A DNA stretch of 64,000 nt from Brassica napus (GCF_020379485.1 NC_063450.1:26078137-26142136); one strand, 5' to 3'; shown: positions 25,001 to 35,821, counted from the first letter of the stretch. A program made the numbers and translations. The notes: generated by a model from the letters alone, not told the origin.

Positions 25001-26153
25001 GAACATGGAATTTACAGGCAATCAGGACTTTGGTGGATCCTCAGGATGTAAAAATTATTGAAAGTATTCCATTAAGTCTGAATCAGATGGAGGATAGAAA
25101 TAGATGGCATTTTACCAACAACGGAAAATATTCGGTCCAATCAGGTTATCAAGTGGAAAGGGTATATCCTGATAAAGAAAAACCACCAGATTTTTATGGT
25201 CCCACGGTGGATGCATTAAAAGCTTTCTGCTGGAAAGTGCGGTGCCCCCCGAAAATAAAACACTTCTTATGGTAACTCCTTTCAGGATGTATAGCGGTAC
25301 TGAAAAATCTAAAATCAAGAGGGATACAAGGAGATATCCGTTGTGCCCGATGCGGAGATCCAGAGGAATCAACAAACCATGTGTTTTTTGAATGTCCTCC
25401 AGCACGTCAAGTATGGGCATTATCTAAAATCCCATCGCATCCCAATATTTTTCCTATCAGTTCTTTGTTTGCTAATATGGATCATCTTTTTTGGTGAGTT
25501 AACCCATAGATGGATGACCACCAATTTGCATGGATATTATGGTATATATGGAAATGCCGGAATAGTAAAGTTTTTAGCAATCTGGATATTGATCTGAGGG
25601 AAACACTTAAATTAGCAGAATTAGAGTCATCACTCTGGACTGAGGCACATGTAGTAAAGGATTCAACAAGGGGGCAGCAGGTACAGACCACTTCCACGTT
25701 AGTGACGTCAGGACAATGGTGCTTCATAGATGGATCATGAAAAGATAAGGATTTATTTTCAGGGCAAGGCTGATATAGTACTTTACCGGATTTCGATGGT
25801 TTATTAGGGGCAAGGAATGTAAGGGCATGTCTCTCACCTCTTCATTCGGAGGTGGAAGCTTTAATTTGGGCAATGAAATGTATGAAGAATTTAAGACAGG
25901 TTCAGGTGACGTTTGCAACAGATTGTTCTCAATTGGTGAAGATGGTTTCAGAACAGAATAATGGCCAGCATTTGGAAGTTATCTGGAAGACATTAAGCTT
26001 TTGAAAAGAAGTTTCCTCAACTCAGACATCGTTCATGTACCACGGACGGAGAACCTACGGGCGGATAGCTTAGCACGCAGTGCTAGGAAACAACCGTCTT
26101 TTGTCGTTCACATGGATGTGGAGTTACCGATTTGGTTTACAGAGTCAATATGA
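22074..26153 (+). pseudogene. LINE ORF2: endonuclease, reverse transcriptase, RNase H, broken
   Basis: Start MKILSWNCRGLG is the usual N-terminus of the apurinic-type endonuclease. A frameshift at a T run (22281-22290) is followed by GDLNEITGNHEK and LVGSDHRPVVASL, the endonuclease GDFN and SDHRP motifs. RT begins about 23364, with EKASGPDGM, RPISLCNV, KTDMSKAYDRIEW (catalytic Asp), GLRQGDPLSPYLF and LLFADDSLFF. It is shifted near 24340 (GMGxxLG block). Zinc-binding zf-RVT pieces lie at 25200-25420. RNase H carries FIDGS, HSEVEALIWAMK and FATDCSQ, then shifts to IVHVPRTENLRADSLARSARK and ends at 26153. Stops lie at 22417-22419 and 23173-23175, among others. Confidence 0.85.
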
Positions 26154-26196
26154 GTTTGTAAATGTTTTTGCTGTAAAAAAAACATAATAATTATTA

Positions 26197-26520
26197 ATTG
26201 ATTATTTTAATAAGACCATACATATATACTTAATATTTTTAAATAATATTATTTTATTATCTTACATAATTATTGTCATATTTTGCACCGGCTCAACTTG
26301 GAAACGGATAAATATATTAATTTATTATGTTTATTAATTTATCAAGTATTAATCTATAGAGTTTCTAGTGTACTTTGTCATTAATTGTTAGTAACAACAT
26401 GTATTTTCAAATTTACTAATTTTATCCTTGTATTTTAACAACTAATAATATAAGTTAACCATTATCATACGACAATAACCCATATAAGTTAACATTAAAA
26501 ATAAACAAAGAACATTACAT

Positions 26521-26571
<51 letters not shown>

Positions 26572-28020
26572 TTTAAGGGATTAACTGAAGTGTTTTGAAA
26601 TGAAAAATGAACTTCTTTGTTTTAAATTATTCTAAATCAAACCTAGAATTTTTGGAAATAAATATTTTTAAGATCTTTGATATTAACATATAATTATATA
26701 AAAATAATAACAGTAAAAGAATGGGAAACAGCTACTTCAAAATAAAATTTATAGCCCAATTATTCCTATTTTTTTTGACATCAGTTATTCCTCCATCATT
26801 TAGGGGTGAAATCGAGAGAATTTCATAGTGGGATCCAACACTATGGATGTTTATTTTGTTCACAAGAACCTCTGAGTTAGGCTATCGTTTCTAAGTTGTA
26901 GCCTGTAAGTAACTCCAAAACATCTTCAATGATTGATTTTATTTTTATCTTCAATATTTTTAATTTCTTTAAAATAAAGAGAAAACAAAATAATATTTAA
27001 TTTAATTATTTGCTTTAATTTTTTGTAAAAGAATATTATAAATGTATTTCATATCTAATATTATCATTAATTATTAATAACATTTCACTTTTCATATTTA
27101 TTAATATTACTCAATTGTTTTACTTTAAAAATAATCCAACACAATCACTATTTAATATAAATTACATGATCATAGAATAAAATTATTACATAATATAAAT
27201 AAACAAACACATAATATCATATTTTATAAGGAAACACAATATATACTCGAGTTAAACTTCTTAGAAATAAATGGTTTCATGGTCTTCGATATAAACATAT
27301 AATTATATGAAAATAAAAAATGAAACTTTGAAACTAATTGAATAATATTACCATATATAAATTATTTTGGTAAATGTGTTAGTAGCCAGGATTTTCCCAC
27401 GTAAGTTTTGTGGCTATATTAAAAAAATTCTATATCCTATATCCTAAACGTCTAATTTAAATCCTATATCCAAAATATTAAACCTAATCTCTATATTTAA
27501 TATTTTCATATTGTAAACCCCAATATTAAACATAAAACTCTAAATCTATTTTTTAAAGTCCTTTCTAAAATAAATCTAATTAAACACTAAACTACATATC
27601 TCAAACCCTATATCCTAAATACAAACTTAAACCTTACATACAAAACCATAAATCAAATCTTTTTCAAACTTAAAATCTCATCTTAAACTTAAACTCCATT
27701 TAAACAAAATAATAATTGTAAATCATAAATTAATTTTTAAACCTTAAAATCCAAACATCAAACTTCATTTCATACTTCAAACCCTATAAGTAAACACATT
27801 AAAATTTAATTTTAAAAACTAAATCGTAAATCTAATTACTACTAGTTTAACACAAAATCATAAATCTAATCACTATAAGTTAAATATAACACAAATAAAA
27901 TATATAAACCCAATTGTAAATTTAAATTCTAAACCCTATATCTATACTCTATATTAAACGTTCCTGATATAATTGATTCTAGCTATAAGGTAGATGAGAC
28001 GCGGTTAGTTGATTATATAT
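26197..28020. other. AT-rich intergenic; degenerate AAACCCTA-like array at 27420-27960
   Basis: No genes. From about 27420 the sequence is a loose series of AAACCCTA, AAATCTAA and CCTATATCC words, resembling a decayed telomere-like minisatellite of the kind found in crucifer repeats. Ends are not definable. Confidence 0.5.
26520..26570. repeat. (TA)n microsatellite
   Basis: About 50 bp of nearly pure TA repeats with one TACATA interruption. Confidence 0.9.
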
Positions 28021-29480
28021 GGGCTGTTCGTTTCAGCATCTTTCATCTCCATCCAGATGATTCATTTGTATGATCTATCCAGATGATCCATTCAGATTTT
28101 TGTGACTGTTTGTTTGTCCATCCAGATAGCTCATCTAGATGAATTATCTAAATGGATCTTATGTTTGTTTCTTTATTTTCATTTCCATCCAAATGAGTTT
28201 AGTAAACAAATTACCAAAATACTCTTGTGTTGATTTAATCATATGTTAAAATTTTACTCCAATAATAACTTCTAATAAACAAAAAAATTTGATAAACATG
28301 TATTTGAAAAAAAAAACTTTGTTTTAAACTAAAAAGAGTATTAATAACAAACTGATTGTAACTTCGGTTTTGGCGGAAAACGAGATTTTTCGGTTTTGGG
28401 AAAATACAATTTTTGGTTTTGGCGAGAAAACGCGTTTTTGCGCTTTTGGTGGGAAAATACGTTTTTTTGCGAGAAAACGAATTTTTGCGGTTTTGGCGGG
28501 AAAACGAGATTTTTCGGTTTTGGCGGGAAAACAAGATTTTTCGGTTTTGGCGGAAAAAAATACAATTTTCGGTTTTGGCGAGAAAACATGTTTGTGGTTC
28601 TGGTGGGAAAACGCGTTTTGCGGTTTTGGTGGAAAACAAGATTTTCGGTTTTGGCGGGAAAACACGTTTTTCGGTTTTGGCGGGAAAACAAAATTTTTCG
28701 TGGTGGGAAAAAAAGATTTTTTCGGTTTTGGCAGGAAAACAACAATTTCCGGTTTTGGCGAGAAAACATGTTTTACGGTTTTGGCGGGAAAACGCGTTTT
28801 TGCGATTTTGGCGTGAAGAAACGTTTTTGTAGTTTTGGCATGAAAACGCGTTTTGCGGAAAATGCATTTTGGCGGAAAAATACGTTTTGGTGGTTTTCGC
28901 GGGAAAATGCGTTTTGGCGGGAAAAAACATTTTTGCGGGGAAATGCGTTTTGGCGGAAAAACACGTTTTGCGGTTTTCACGAGAAAACGCGTTTTGCAGT
29001 TTAGGCGGGAAATGCATTTTGATGAGAAAACGCATTTTCGGTTTTGGCGGAAAAACATGATTTTGTGTTTTGGCGGAAAAAATGCGTTTTGGAGTTTTGG
29101 CGTGAAAACGCGTTTTTGTGATTTGGCATGAAAACATATTTCTGCAATTTTGTCCGGAAATGGTTTTTAGGGTTTTGGCGTGAAAAATTCGTTTTTAGGT
29201 TTTCGCGGAAAAATGCGTTTTTGTGGTTTTGTCAGTTTTCGTGTGTGACAAAATGATACGATATTATGTTTAGGTTTGTAATTTGTGAAGTACATGAGAG
29301 GCATAATAGACATTATACCACATTAAATGAACTATCTCCATCCAAATGGTCCCAATTGGTTCAGCTGAATGAACTTTAAAATTAAACCTAAATTTCCGAA
29401 AGTCATCCGGTTGTTGCACTTTTAATGCCTAAACGAACAAAACTTTCATCTCCATCTAGATGAACTTCTCGAACAGACCC
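28021..29480. mobile_element. inverted-repeat element filled by a minisatellite
   Basis: The left end GGGCTGTTCGTTTCAGC and the right end (reverse complement GGGTCTGTTCGAG) are inverted with one indel. Further in, CATCTCCATCCAGATGA and CATCTCCATCTAGATGA are again inverted. The termini resemble those of the Harbinger-like element at 37559-40429, so it may be a non-autonomous relative. No clear target duplication (TA at most). The core 28365-29230 is a minisatellite. Confidence 0.55.
28365..29235. repeat. minisatellite based on GGTTTTGGCGGGAAAACG
   Basis: About 30 imperfect copies of a 27-31 bp unit, CGGTTTTGGCGGGAAAACGNG plus a T-rich link, with full-unit and half-unit spacing. Because unit lengths are often near multiples of three and stop-poor, long open frames occur on both strands (up to 300 codons). 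These are by-products, not genes. Confidence 0.85.
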
Positions 29481-29746
29481 ATAGTCTCTTGGAATTGTTC
29501 TCGCTCAGTATGTGACTTGGAAAATTAGTAATTCAGATTTCCACAATTAGGAAATGCACGAAAAAGATAGCTTGCGACGTAAGGTACTCGGTTTTGTTTT
29601 GAGTTGACCAATGTTATTTACCACCGGCTCATTATGGAACAATACAAATAACTTTTTGGTGTATTATAGAGAGAAAATTTTACGGAACCTGTCTCAAAAT
29701 TACATGAATGTTATTAATATTATTGTAAGAAAAGCTTACTTATAAG

Positions 29747-30205
29747 CCCTGTTCGGAAATGCGCTGGGCGCTAGTTGGGCGGTCGAATTGGGCCTACCGC
29801 CTAAAGAGAAAATCGGAGATTAATCTAAAATTATGCGGGACATAATTTTTAGATTGTTTACTATGTTATAAAACATGTTAATCTTTAATTGTGTATAACA
29901 TTAATACATTTTCATGTTTAAGATTGTATAAAACACACAAATAGAATATATAAACTTAATATAGTGTAATTTTCATCAAAATTATGAATATAAATGATAT
30001 TTATAAAATTTTAGATCAAATAAATAAATAAAAATATTATTAAAAATAAAATGAAAAAATAATTAAAAAAATAGATTAGGCAGCTAGGCGGTCATTTAAG
30101 CGGTCTAGGCGTAGAAAATCGGTTTTTTAAACCGATTTGACATAAATCGAGGCGGAAGAGTGATGCGTAGCGCCCAGGTCCAGGCGGCCGATTTTTAGAA
30201 CAGGG
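29747..30205. mobile_element. MITE with CCCTGTTC / GAACAGGG ends, 459 bp
   Basis: Inverted ends CCCTGTTC and GAACAGGG. The sub-terminal GCGCTGGGCGCTAG on the left pairs with TAGCGCCCAGGTCC on the right, and GGGCGGTCGAATTGGGC recalls the AGGCGGTCATTTAAGCGGTC zone. TAAG lies outside both ends, but no full 8-bp duplication is seen. hAT-like by termini. Confidence 0.55.
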
Positions 30206-30479
30206 TAAGTTATTACTCACTTGCCCAAAAAAAAGTAGGAAAAATTGTTTTTTAAACAAAAAAATGATAACATTGTCCTACTAAACTAATTTGATCTATT
30301 AATTGTCTCATTAAGTTAAATAATTTTAAAATGACAATAATACCCTTAAAATTCATTTATAAATTCGAAATTTATACTATAAAATAATTATTATATATTA
30401 TTAATAGTATAATTTATAAAACTAATTATTAGTTGCTCAAAAAAAAACTTAATTATAATTTTAAATAAAATTCCCAAAT

Positions 30480-31231
30480 CAGTTTATCAACCTAATCAAT
30501 CCCCTCCTCACACGCCGACATTGTTGTCTCCGCCTCTCCGTCTCTCTATTTTTCTCGATGGCGACAAAGAGTGAAGCTCTTCCCTGACGACTGCTCTTCT
30601 TCTCTGGCGTAACTAGTGCTCTTCTTCTTCGGCGTAAGCTCTCCCTCTCACGGTGTGTGCTCCGGCGTAAGCTCTCCCTCTCACGACGGCGTAAAGCGGT
30701 AAAGGTAAGCAATTGTCCCTTGGACTCTTCTTCTTTCTATTTTGTTTTTCATTTGTTTTGTAGTTTGGTGTTAGATATTCTATGAAGCACCGGCGGTGTG
30801 AAACTCTTTATCTCCGGCGTGAAAATAGTTCAATGTTGTGTTCTTGTCAATCGATTTAAGAACGATAGTTCTGAGATTTCTTGTTTTGTCTATGTTAGTT
30901 TGTGAGTTTCTGATATTTTGGGACTTATGTATGTTTGTGTTCTTCTTTTGTGACTTGTTCTGAGATTTCTTGTTTTCTTTCCGTTGTTGTTAGCTTCTGA
31001 GATTTCTGGTCTTATGTGTGTTTGTGTTCTTTTTTGTGTCTTGTTCTGAAATTTCTTGGATTCTCTTTGTTAGGTTTGTTGTGTCTTGTTTCTTGATTAT
31101 TCTGTATGTTTGTGTTCTTGTATTGTTGTGTTTCTCTGTCCAGAGTATGTTTGACTTTGCTCCCTCGAATTTTTTATACTTTAGAGATACACATAGCTTC
31201 TGTTTCTTCTTACGTGTAATTTATTATTTCC
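30480..31231 (+). other. gene-like leader and intron upstream of the PAT1-like remnant
   Basis: 30490-30715 is C/T-rich with CTCTCCGTCTCTC and repeated GGCGTAAGCTCTCCCTCTCAC, like a plant 5' UTR. GTAAGCAATTG (from 30703-30704) looks like an intron donor and TTGGTAGCAG at 31222-31231 like the matching acceptor. ATG at 30558 opens only nine codons. So 30.5-31.2 kb may be the promoter/leader and first intron of the remnant that follows. Confidence 0.35.
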
Positions 31232-31546
31232 TTGGTAGCAGATGGTAGTTCTGTCTTTGATGCATCACATTTGTATGGCCAGCAAATACTGGATTCCAAT
31301 GACACAAGGTGGATATCTCAGCCTTTTTCTACTCCAGATCTTATTGAGCAAAGAAACCTGCACAGAGCAATATCATATCCTGAACCGCAGCATCACCAGC
31401 GGCCACACCAGCATCAGCAACAATTTTCCAGCCAACCAATTATTCTACCAAAGTCATCTGGTGGAGACCGCAAGATCAGCATGTAGGACAACCAAATACG
31501 CAATATGGTGGGCTTCATATGGGATCCCCAAATCTCTCCCCTTTGC
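31232..31546 (+). pseudogene. PAT1-like (mRNA decapping activator) gene fragment
   Basis: Directly after the acceptor the frame reads SSVFDASHLYG, TRWISQPFS, LHRAISYPEPQ, a His/Gln-rich stretch, then FSSQPIILPKSS. After a one-base shift it reads DQHVGQPNTQYGGLHMGSPNLSPL. This order (FDAS, RWSSQP, RTSSYPEQQ, SSEPILVPKSS, HGGPxMGSPNLSP) is that of the N-terminal half of plant PAT1 (homologue of yeast Pat1, P-body decapping factor). The conserved C-terminal domain is missing and the frame is shifted, so it is a fragment. The family assignment is by recalled motif order and needs a search. Confidence 0.55.
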
Positions 31547-33065
31547 GTTGTGTCTTATCTTTCAATGTTTAGTGGTTTGTATAAGCACTCTTTGTATAAA
31601 CATTGTTTCTACTCTCTGCTATGTTCCTTGCTTTGAATCCAAGTTCAAAAGAACAACTTGTTGGAGAATTTTATTCTCTTGTCCATTTCCTTGTAAACAA
31701 AGTCAAGGTTGTAATTAGGCCTGTTAGTTGGGTTGGACCACACCCAAATGGGTATGTCCAACTGGACGTCTTTTTTTCTGGGCTCAAAACACCCACACCC
31801 AACAACACTCATATCCAATAACATCCATCACCCAACTGGACACCCAAGCTCGTCCATTTATAAGTAATTTAAGTATTGGCCCAAATTTGTTTTTTTTTCT
31901 GAACACCTGCCCAAATATGTTTAAATTCAATTTAAGCTCACTTTAAATATTAAACAATATTGAAATATGATAGAAATATCCAAAATTGAGTAGTAAAATT
32001 TTGAAACTTTAAACAACATTGAAAAATCTGAAAATCTGAAACAATCTCAAAAGATAAGTTTTTAACAACATTGTTTATGAATTCACTTTGTTTCAGCTTT
32101 GTGACTTTGTTTCCTCTTATTTGCAGTCTGCAACAACAAACAAAAAAAGAAAATTCAACCTCAGATTTTTACCAAATTCTCAAGACAATTGCAGATGAAA
32201 GTACAAATCTTTAGTAGTTATGACATGTTGAATAAGTCTGAAGAGAAAGGATCAATCAAAGAGAAATAATATTAGCAAACTGTGTTTCTGAATCCAAACA
32301 ATCTAAACAATTACTCAGTTAAGAGAATAAAACTAACATATGAAAGTTTACATGTACTCAGTTATGACTATAAGATAGAAACTCAGAGAGACCTCATGAG
32401 TATACAACAAAACTTAAAATGATACATATGAAGTAACTCAGGAGACCCAAGTAAGCAAGCACATTACATAATCTATCTAATATAATAATTAAAAACTATT
32501 TCATAAAGTTCCACACGAACAAAAAAAAAGTCCATCCCCACTCTATGTTGTTCTGTTTCACATTATGATAATCTATTCAGATTATATCCATTATGGAATT
32601 CATATACGTGAATTAAGTGAACCTTAGATTAAATAATTTTAGAAACGTTTGCCATATGTGGAACTAGAAAACAAGAGCAGGAGCTTAATGAATTAACAAA
32701 AGCTTTCTGGAAATTTGTAGAGCAATATGCAGTAAAGTCAGTAAATGTAATATGCAGTAAAGTCTGTAAATGTACTAAATACAATTGACTAATTTACTGG
32801 ACAAGGAAAATAAAGCTCGGCTTTAGCAAATACACACAAGCAAATACATATTAAATCTACCAGAGAACATGACAAAGATCACCGAAGCTTGCTTATCTAA
32901 TCTATAGCATAACCATTTCTTCTCTGGGTTTTGTTCCTAAAGCTTAGTTTTTTCTATTTTGATCACAATGGTACAGCTCAAGTCACAACACTTGTAAAAG
33001 GACAGAGAATCATAATCATCTAGTGAAAACTCTAAACTCTAAAATGGGCTATAAGAGGATCACTA

Positions 33066-33430
33066 ACCTCCTCAATCTCCCTGAGAACTTGCTTTGGGCT
33101 CTGGCTCAGCGCCTGGAAGATCAATCTTATTCACCACCTGCAGGAACAAGTAGAATTCGTTTCCTTTAAACTCTGGCATGCACACCAAATTGTAATGATA
33201 CCATCATTATATACTAGACTAGATATTCTTTTAATGATACAATAATATTCGAGTGATATCACCACGTACTACATCACTTGAGAAACCTAAGAAGATAATA
33301 CAAATGCCAATAAGATGAAGCGTGAACCTGTACTTACAAGAACGATTTCGAGGTTGTTTTCAAGAGCCAAATAAACGTTTGGCCAGTGTTTGAGCAACTG
33401 ATCGTAGCAGTCAGTGCACACAGAATAACC
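33066..33430 (-). pseudogene. captured fragment of a LepA/EF4 (GUF1-type) GTPase gene
   Basis: Minus-strand exon 1 contains a CTCAAACACTGGCC stretch (AQTLA in one frame) and, after a one-base insertion, NVYLALENNLEIVL, then GTAAGTACAG. The presumed intron ends CCTGCAG at about 33139, then VVNKIDLPGAEPEP. After another shift KQVLREIEE follows, then GTTAGT, a second donor. This is the conserved stretch around the NKID motif (G4) of the LepA/EF4 back-translocase, most like the chloroplast form (NNLEIIPVLNKIDLPGAEPE). The intron shows DNA-level capture. Two frameshifts make it non-coding. Confidence 0.7.
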
Positions 33431-33660
33431 CAATCTATCATGAAGCATACCTGAAATCGCGAGAAGAAGAAGTAGAGAATGGATAAATCTGGTTCGGATT
33501 AAGAGAATCAAAGCCGGAGAAGACGAATCGAGAGGCAGAGATCGATTTTCATCGCGATTTTGCCAGGAATCGAAAAGCAGAGACCGATCGAGAAGAAAAG
33601 TCGAAAAGAATCTCGGAATGATTTTTCCCCAAATTGACTAAACCCTAGAAATTAAGTGTT
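33430..33660 (-). other. leader-like sequence upstream of the captured fragment
   Basis: On the minus strand, TTTCTAGGGTTTAGTC is followed by a C/T-rich stretch with CGATCGGTCTCTGC and CTTCTTCTTCTCGCGATTTCAG before ATGCTTCATGATAG. It looks like a plant 5' UTR with an intron acceptor, perhaps captured from a different gene than the LepA piece. Confidence 0.3.
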
Positions 33661-33835
33661 TTGGGCCAACCCAACACCCATTTGGTTTGGACCAGTTAGC
33701 TCATAGGCAAAGTGGGTCTTTAGCCCAGTTAGACCATAAATTATTTGGGTATGACCATCACCCACCCATGTTTGTTTTGAATGGGTGAACCCATGGGTGG
33801 CCCAACCAATTGACACCCCTAGTTGTAATCTTAAA

Positions 33836-34353
33836 CCTGAGAAGCAAAGAAATCTTACGTAGAATATGGTAACGGAAAGGCACAAATGATGAATCCAATG
33901 TACTCCAAGCTATTGTATTATCCACTTTCACCTCTGTAGCTGTGGCGATCTCAGTCTGCTTATCAAATCCATAAACCATTTCTAAGTAACCTCTCCTCCT
34001 TAACTCTCTTGCTCCAATCCATTGCTACCCTCTTCTTAGACAGCTTCAAGATTGTTTTCACCACTATTCTGCGGTTCTTCAGGTTCCTGGTTAACACCAT
34101 TCTCTTGTTCCTCAGGTTCCTGATGAACACCATTCTTTGTTTCTCTATCCATTTCTAAGCTCCAGTCTAACCTATCCACTAGCGACCCAGTAACATTGAT
34201 CTTACCACTAGCTGGCTGGAAAATAGCATCAGACAATCTTGTCTCCAAGACACCAGTCAGATTATGAAACTGAAACGAACCATACCCCCCTTCTTCTCTT
34301 CTCGTAGATATGAGATCAGCTTGTCCATGTAAACGAGTGATGATCTCGTCCAT
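33836..34353 (-). pseudogene. unrecognised gene remnant, two exon-like parts
   Basis: The frame from ATG 34353 to a stop at 34036 gives 105 residues: MDEIITRLHGQADL, a polar stretch with GSFQFHNLTGV and SGKINVTGSLVDRLDWSLEM, and a tail with two QEPEE repeats. On the same strand a second open stretch (about 34023-33850, another frame) contains ARELRRRGYLEMVYGFDK, IATATEVKVDNTIAWSTLD and SFVPFRYHIL, with alternating polar and hydrophobic residues like beta strands. A GTAAGA follows. Codon use and content look like real protein, but I do not know the family. The hAT element at 31716-33821 lies in its continuation. Confidence 0.4.
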
Positions 34354-34938
34354 GCTAATCACGTTTTTTTTTTAAGATCAATTTTAAAATATTAGGAAAC
34401 TAAATATTTCCAAATATTCTCTTCCCATATTTTCGGAACTGATTATCCTTATCCGTAAAATTCAGTAAATATGTAGAACTCAGTTTATAGAGATTTCTGA
34501 TTTATAGTAATGTGTAGATTTATAGTAATGTGTAGATTTCAATTTCTACAAGTTTTAGATTTATAGTAACATGTAGATTCCAATTTCTACAGATTTTAGA
34601 GCCGTAGGTTAAGCGCATAATGTGTATTCTAAATATTTTTAAAGTACTCTTATTTTTGTAGAACACGTTTTGTAAGCATATTAGATTCAATGAAAAAAAA
34701 ATCATTTTCTACTTCGTAGAATGCGAATTCTACTTTCTGTAAAACAAAATATGAAATTATGATTTAAACATTTTTATAACTGGAAAAAAATACCACTAAG
34801 TTAATATAGGCATTTCATCAGTACTTTCTATTTTTATAAATTTTGTTTGTTTGTAAAACTATTTATTTAATTTATTTTCGAAAATATTAAACAAGAAAAT
34901 GTATTAGTTTTACAAACGGATTTAACAATGATCAAAGA
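34354..34938. other. AT-rich spacer with short direct repeats
   Basis: 34500-34600 holds three copies of GATTTATAGTAATGTGTAGA and relatives, alternating with CAATTTCTAC. Probable 3' flank of the minus-strand gene that ends at 34939 lies further right. No gene seen. Confidence 0.45.
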
Positions 34939-35766
34939 TTATCTCTTCCAGTTTTGGCTTCGGAACAGAAGATCTTGAGTTCCACCTACGACCCATGTTT
35001 CCCTGGAGATGTCTGGAGAGAGTTTGTAACAGTTTGTGTCGTAATTCCTCACCACCATATTTACATTTTTCTCTTTCTCCATCAATGATCTCAGATCCTT
35101 CTTCTTCATCACTGTCTCCTTCTCGTCTTCTCCTCTATCTTTTTCAGTGCTTTCACATTCATTGTTGGCCCGCGCAGATCTGCACCGCATCAGCAACAAC
35201 GCGTTTGGCGGCGGAACCGCTGTTTCCACGTCTGTAAACGCTTTTTCCTTTTCGTGTAGAACATTAGATCATTTTGAGAAAACACTCCCCGAAGCTTCGT
35301 CTTCTTCCTCTTCGTGGGAGACTGCATCTACCGGAGGAAACGCACCGAAACACCGAAAATCAAGATCACGGAGACACGTCAAGAACCCCATGGCATCCTT
35401 CTTAATCCCCAAAAACTTACCCTCCGACTTGCTTCTATGTATCTTCTCTATCTCCCCTATCAACGACTGCCAATTCTTGCCTCCACCACTGCGTTTACTA
35501 GGCCGCACTTTGATCTGACCGGCACACGTGACTTGCGGTGACGTTGGTTCTTCTGCTACCTCTCTTTGACTATTATGCAGGCTGCCGCCGCTTCCTGAGA
35601 GCTTACTGAAGCTGCGGCGGTGGTGAGGAGCATTTTGACGGCGGATAAGGGAATGAGAAGGGCTAATAATGGATTTAGAAGGTAAAGACAAGTGTGTTCT
35701 TGAAAAGAAACAAACCATCAGATCTGCAGAGTAACCTGAAGACTTTCCTCCTCCTCCTCTGATCAT
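34939..35766 (-). pseudogene. At1g22230/At1g78110-like plant protein, one premature stop
   Basis: A single frame runs from ATG 35766 to the final stop at 34939 (276 codons), broken only by TGA at 35269-35271 (codon 166). The N-terminus MIRGGGGKSSGYSADLMVCF, the middle VTCAGQIKVRP, GKNWQSLIGEIEKIH and GFLTCLRDLDFRCFGAFP, and the C-terminal AVPPPNALLLMRCRSA and ETWVVGG are the conserved blocks of a crucifer family I recall as At1g22230/At1g78110 (uncharacterised; sometimes labelled nucleolar GTP-binding, though I see no GTPase motifs). The family has Trp after VFSK where this copy has TGA. C-terminal sequence is still well kept, so the stop is recent or may be an allele. A TATAAAT lies 50 bp upstream. 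Confidence 0.75.
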
Positions 35767-35814
35767 CTCTTTTTTTTCAGTTTGATTCTCTCTTCTTCTT
35801 CGCTTGCTTCTTAG

Positions 35815-35821
35815 ATTTATA
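35815..35821 (-). promoter_or_regulatory. TATA box of the At1g22230-like gene
   Basis: TATAAAT on the minus strand lies about 50 bp from the ATG at 35766, followed by a GA-rich leader (AAGAAGAAGAGAGAATC). Confidence 0.5.

Larger units (their letters stand above)
20105..26180 (+). mobile_element. L1-type LINE with RNase H, decayed, 6.1 kb
   Basis: A 16-bp target duplication AACATAATAATTATTA (20089-20104 and 26181-26196) and a short poly(A) at 26175-26180 fix both ends. Order inside: ORF1 tail, a 1.1-kb stretch of unknown content, then ORF2 with endonuclease, reverse transcriptase, zinc-binding and RNase H domains. There are at least four nonsense codons and several frameshifts, so it is immobile. 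Confidence 0.9.
31716..33821. mobile_element. hAT-type element carrying a host-gene fragment (Pack-TIR), 2.1 kb
   Basis: An exact 8-bp target duplication GTTGTAAT (31708-31715 and 33822-33829) flanks termini TAGGCCTGTTAGTTGGGTTGG on the left and, reverse-complemented, TAGGGGTGTCAATTGGTTGG on the right. Inner copies of CCCAACTGGAC and GGTTGGACCACACCC-type words are inverted. There is no transposase. Inside, the minus strand carries part of a LepA/EF4 gene with an intron (33066-33430). Confidence 0.75.

Noticed and set aside
28235..29137. 300-codon open frame (minus) and several long plus-strand frames
   Set aside because: All arise from the GGTTTTGGCGGGAAAAC minisatellite; the peptides are repeats of FSRQNRK-like units in every frame on both strands, so no real gene is implied.
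28021..29480. Assigning this element firmly to Harbinger
   Set aside because: Termini are similar to the 37559 element, but no target duplication longer than TA was seen and no transposase is present.
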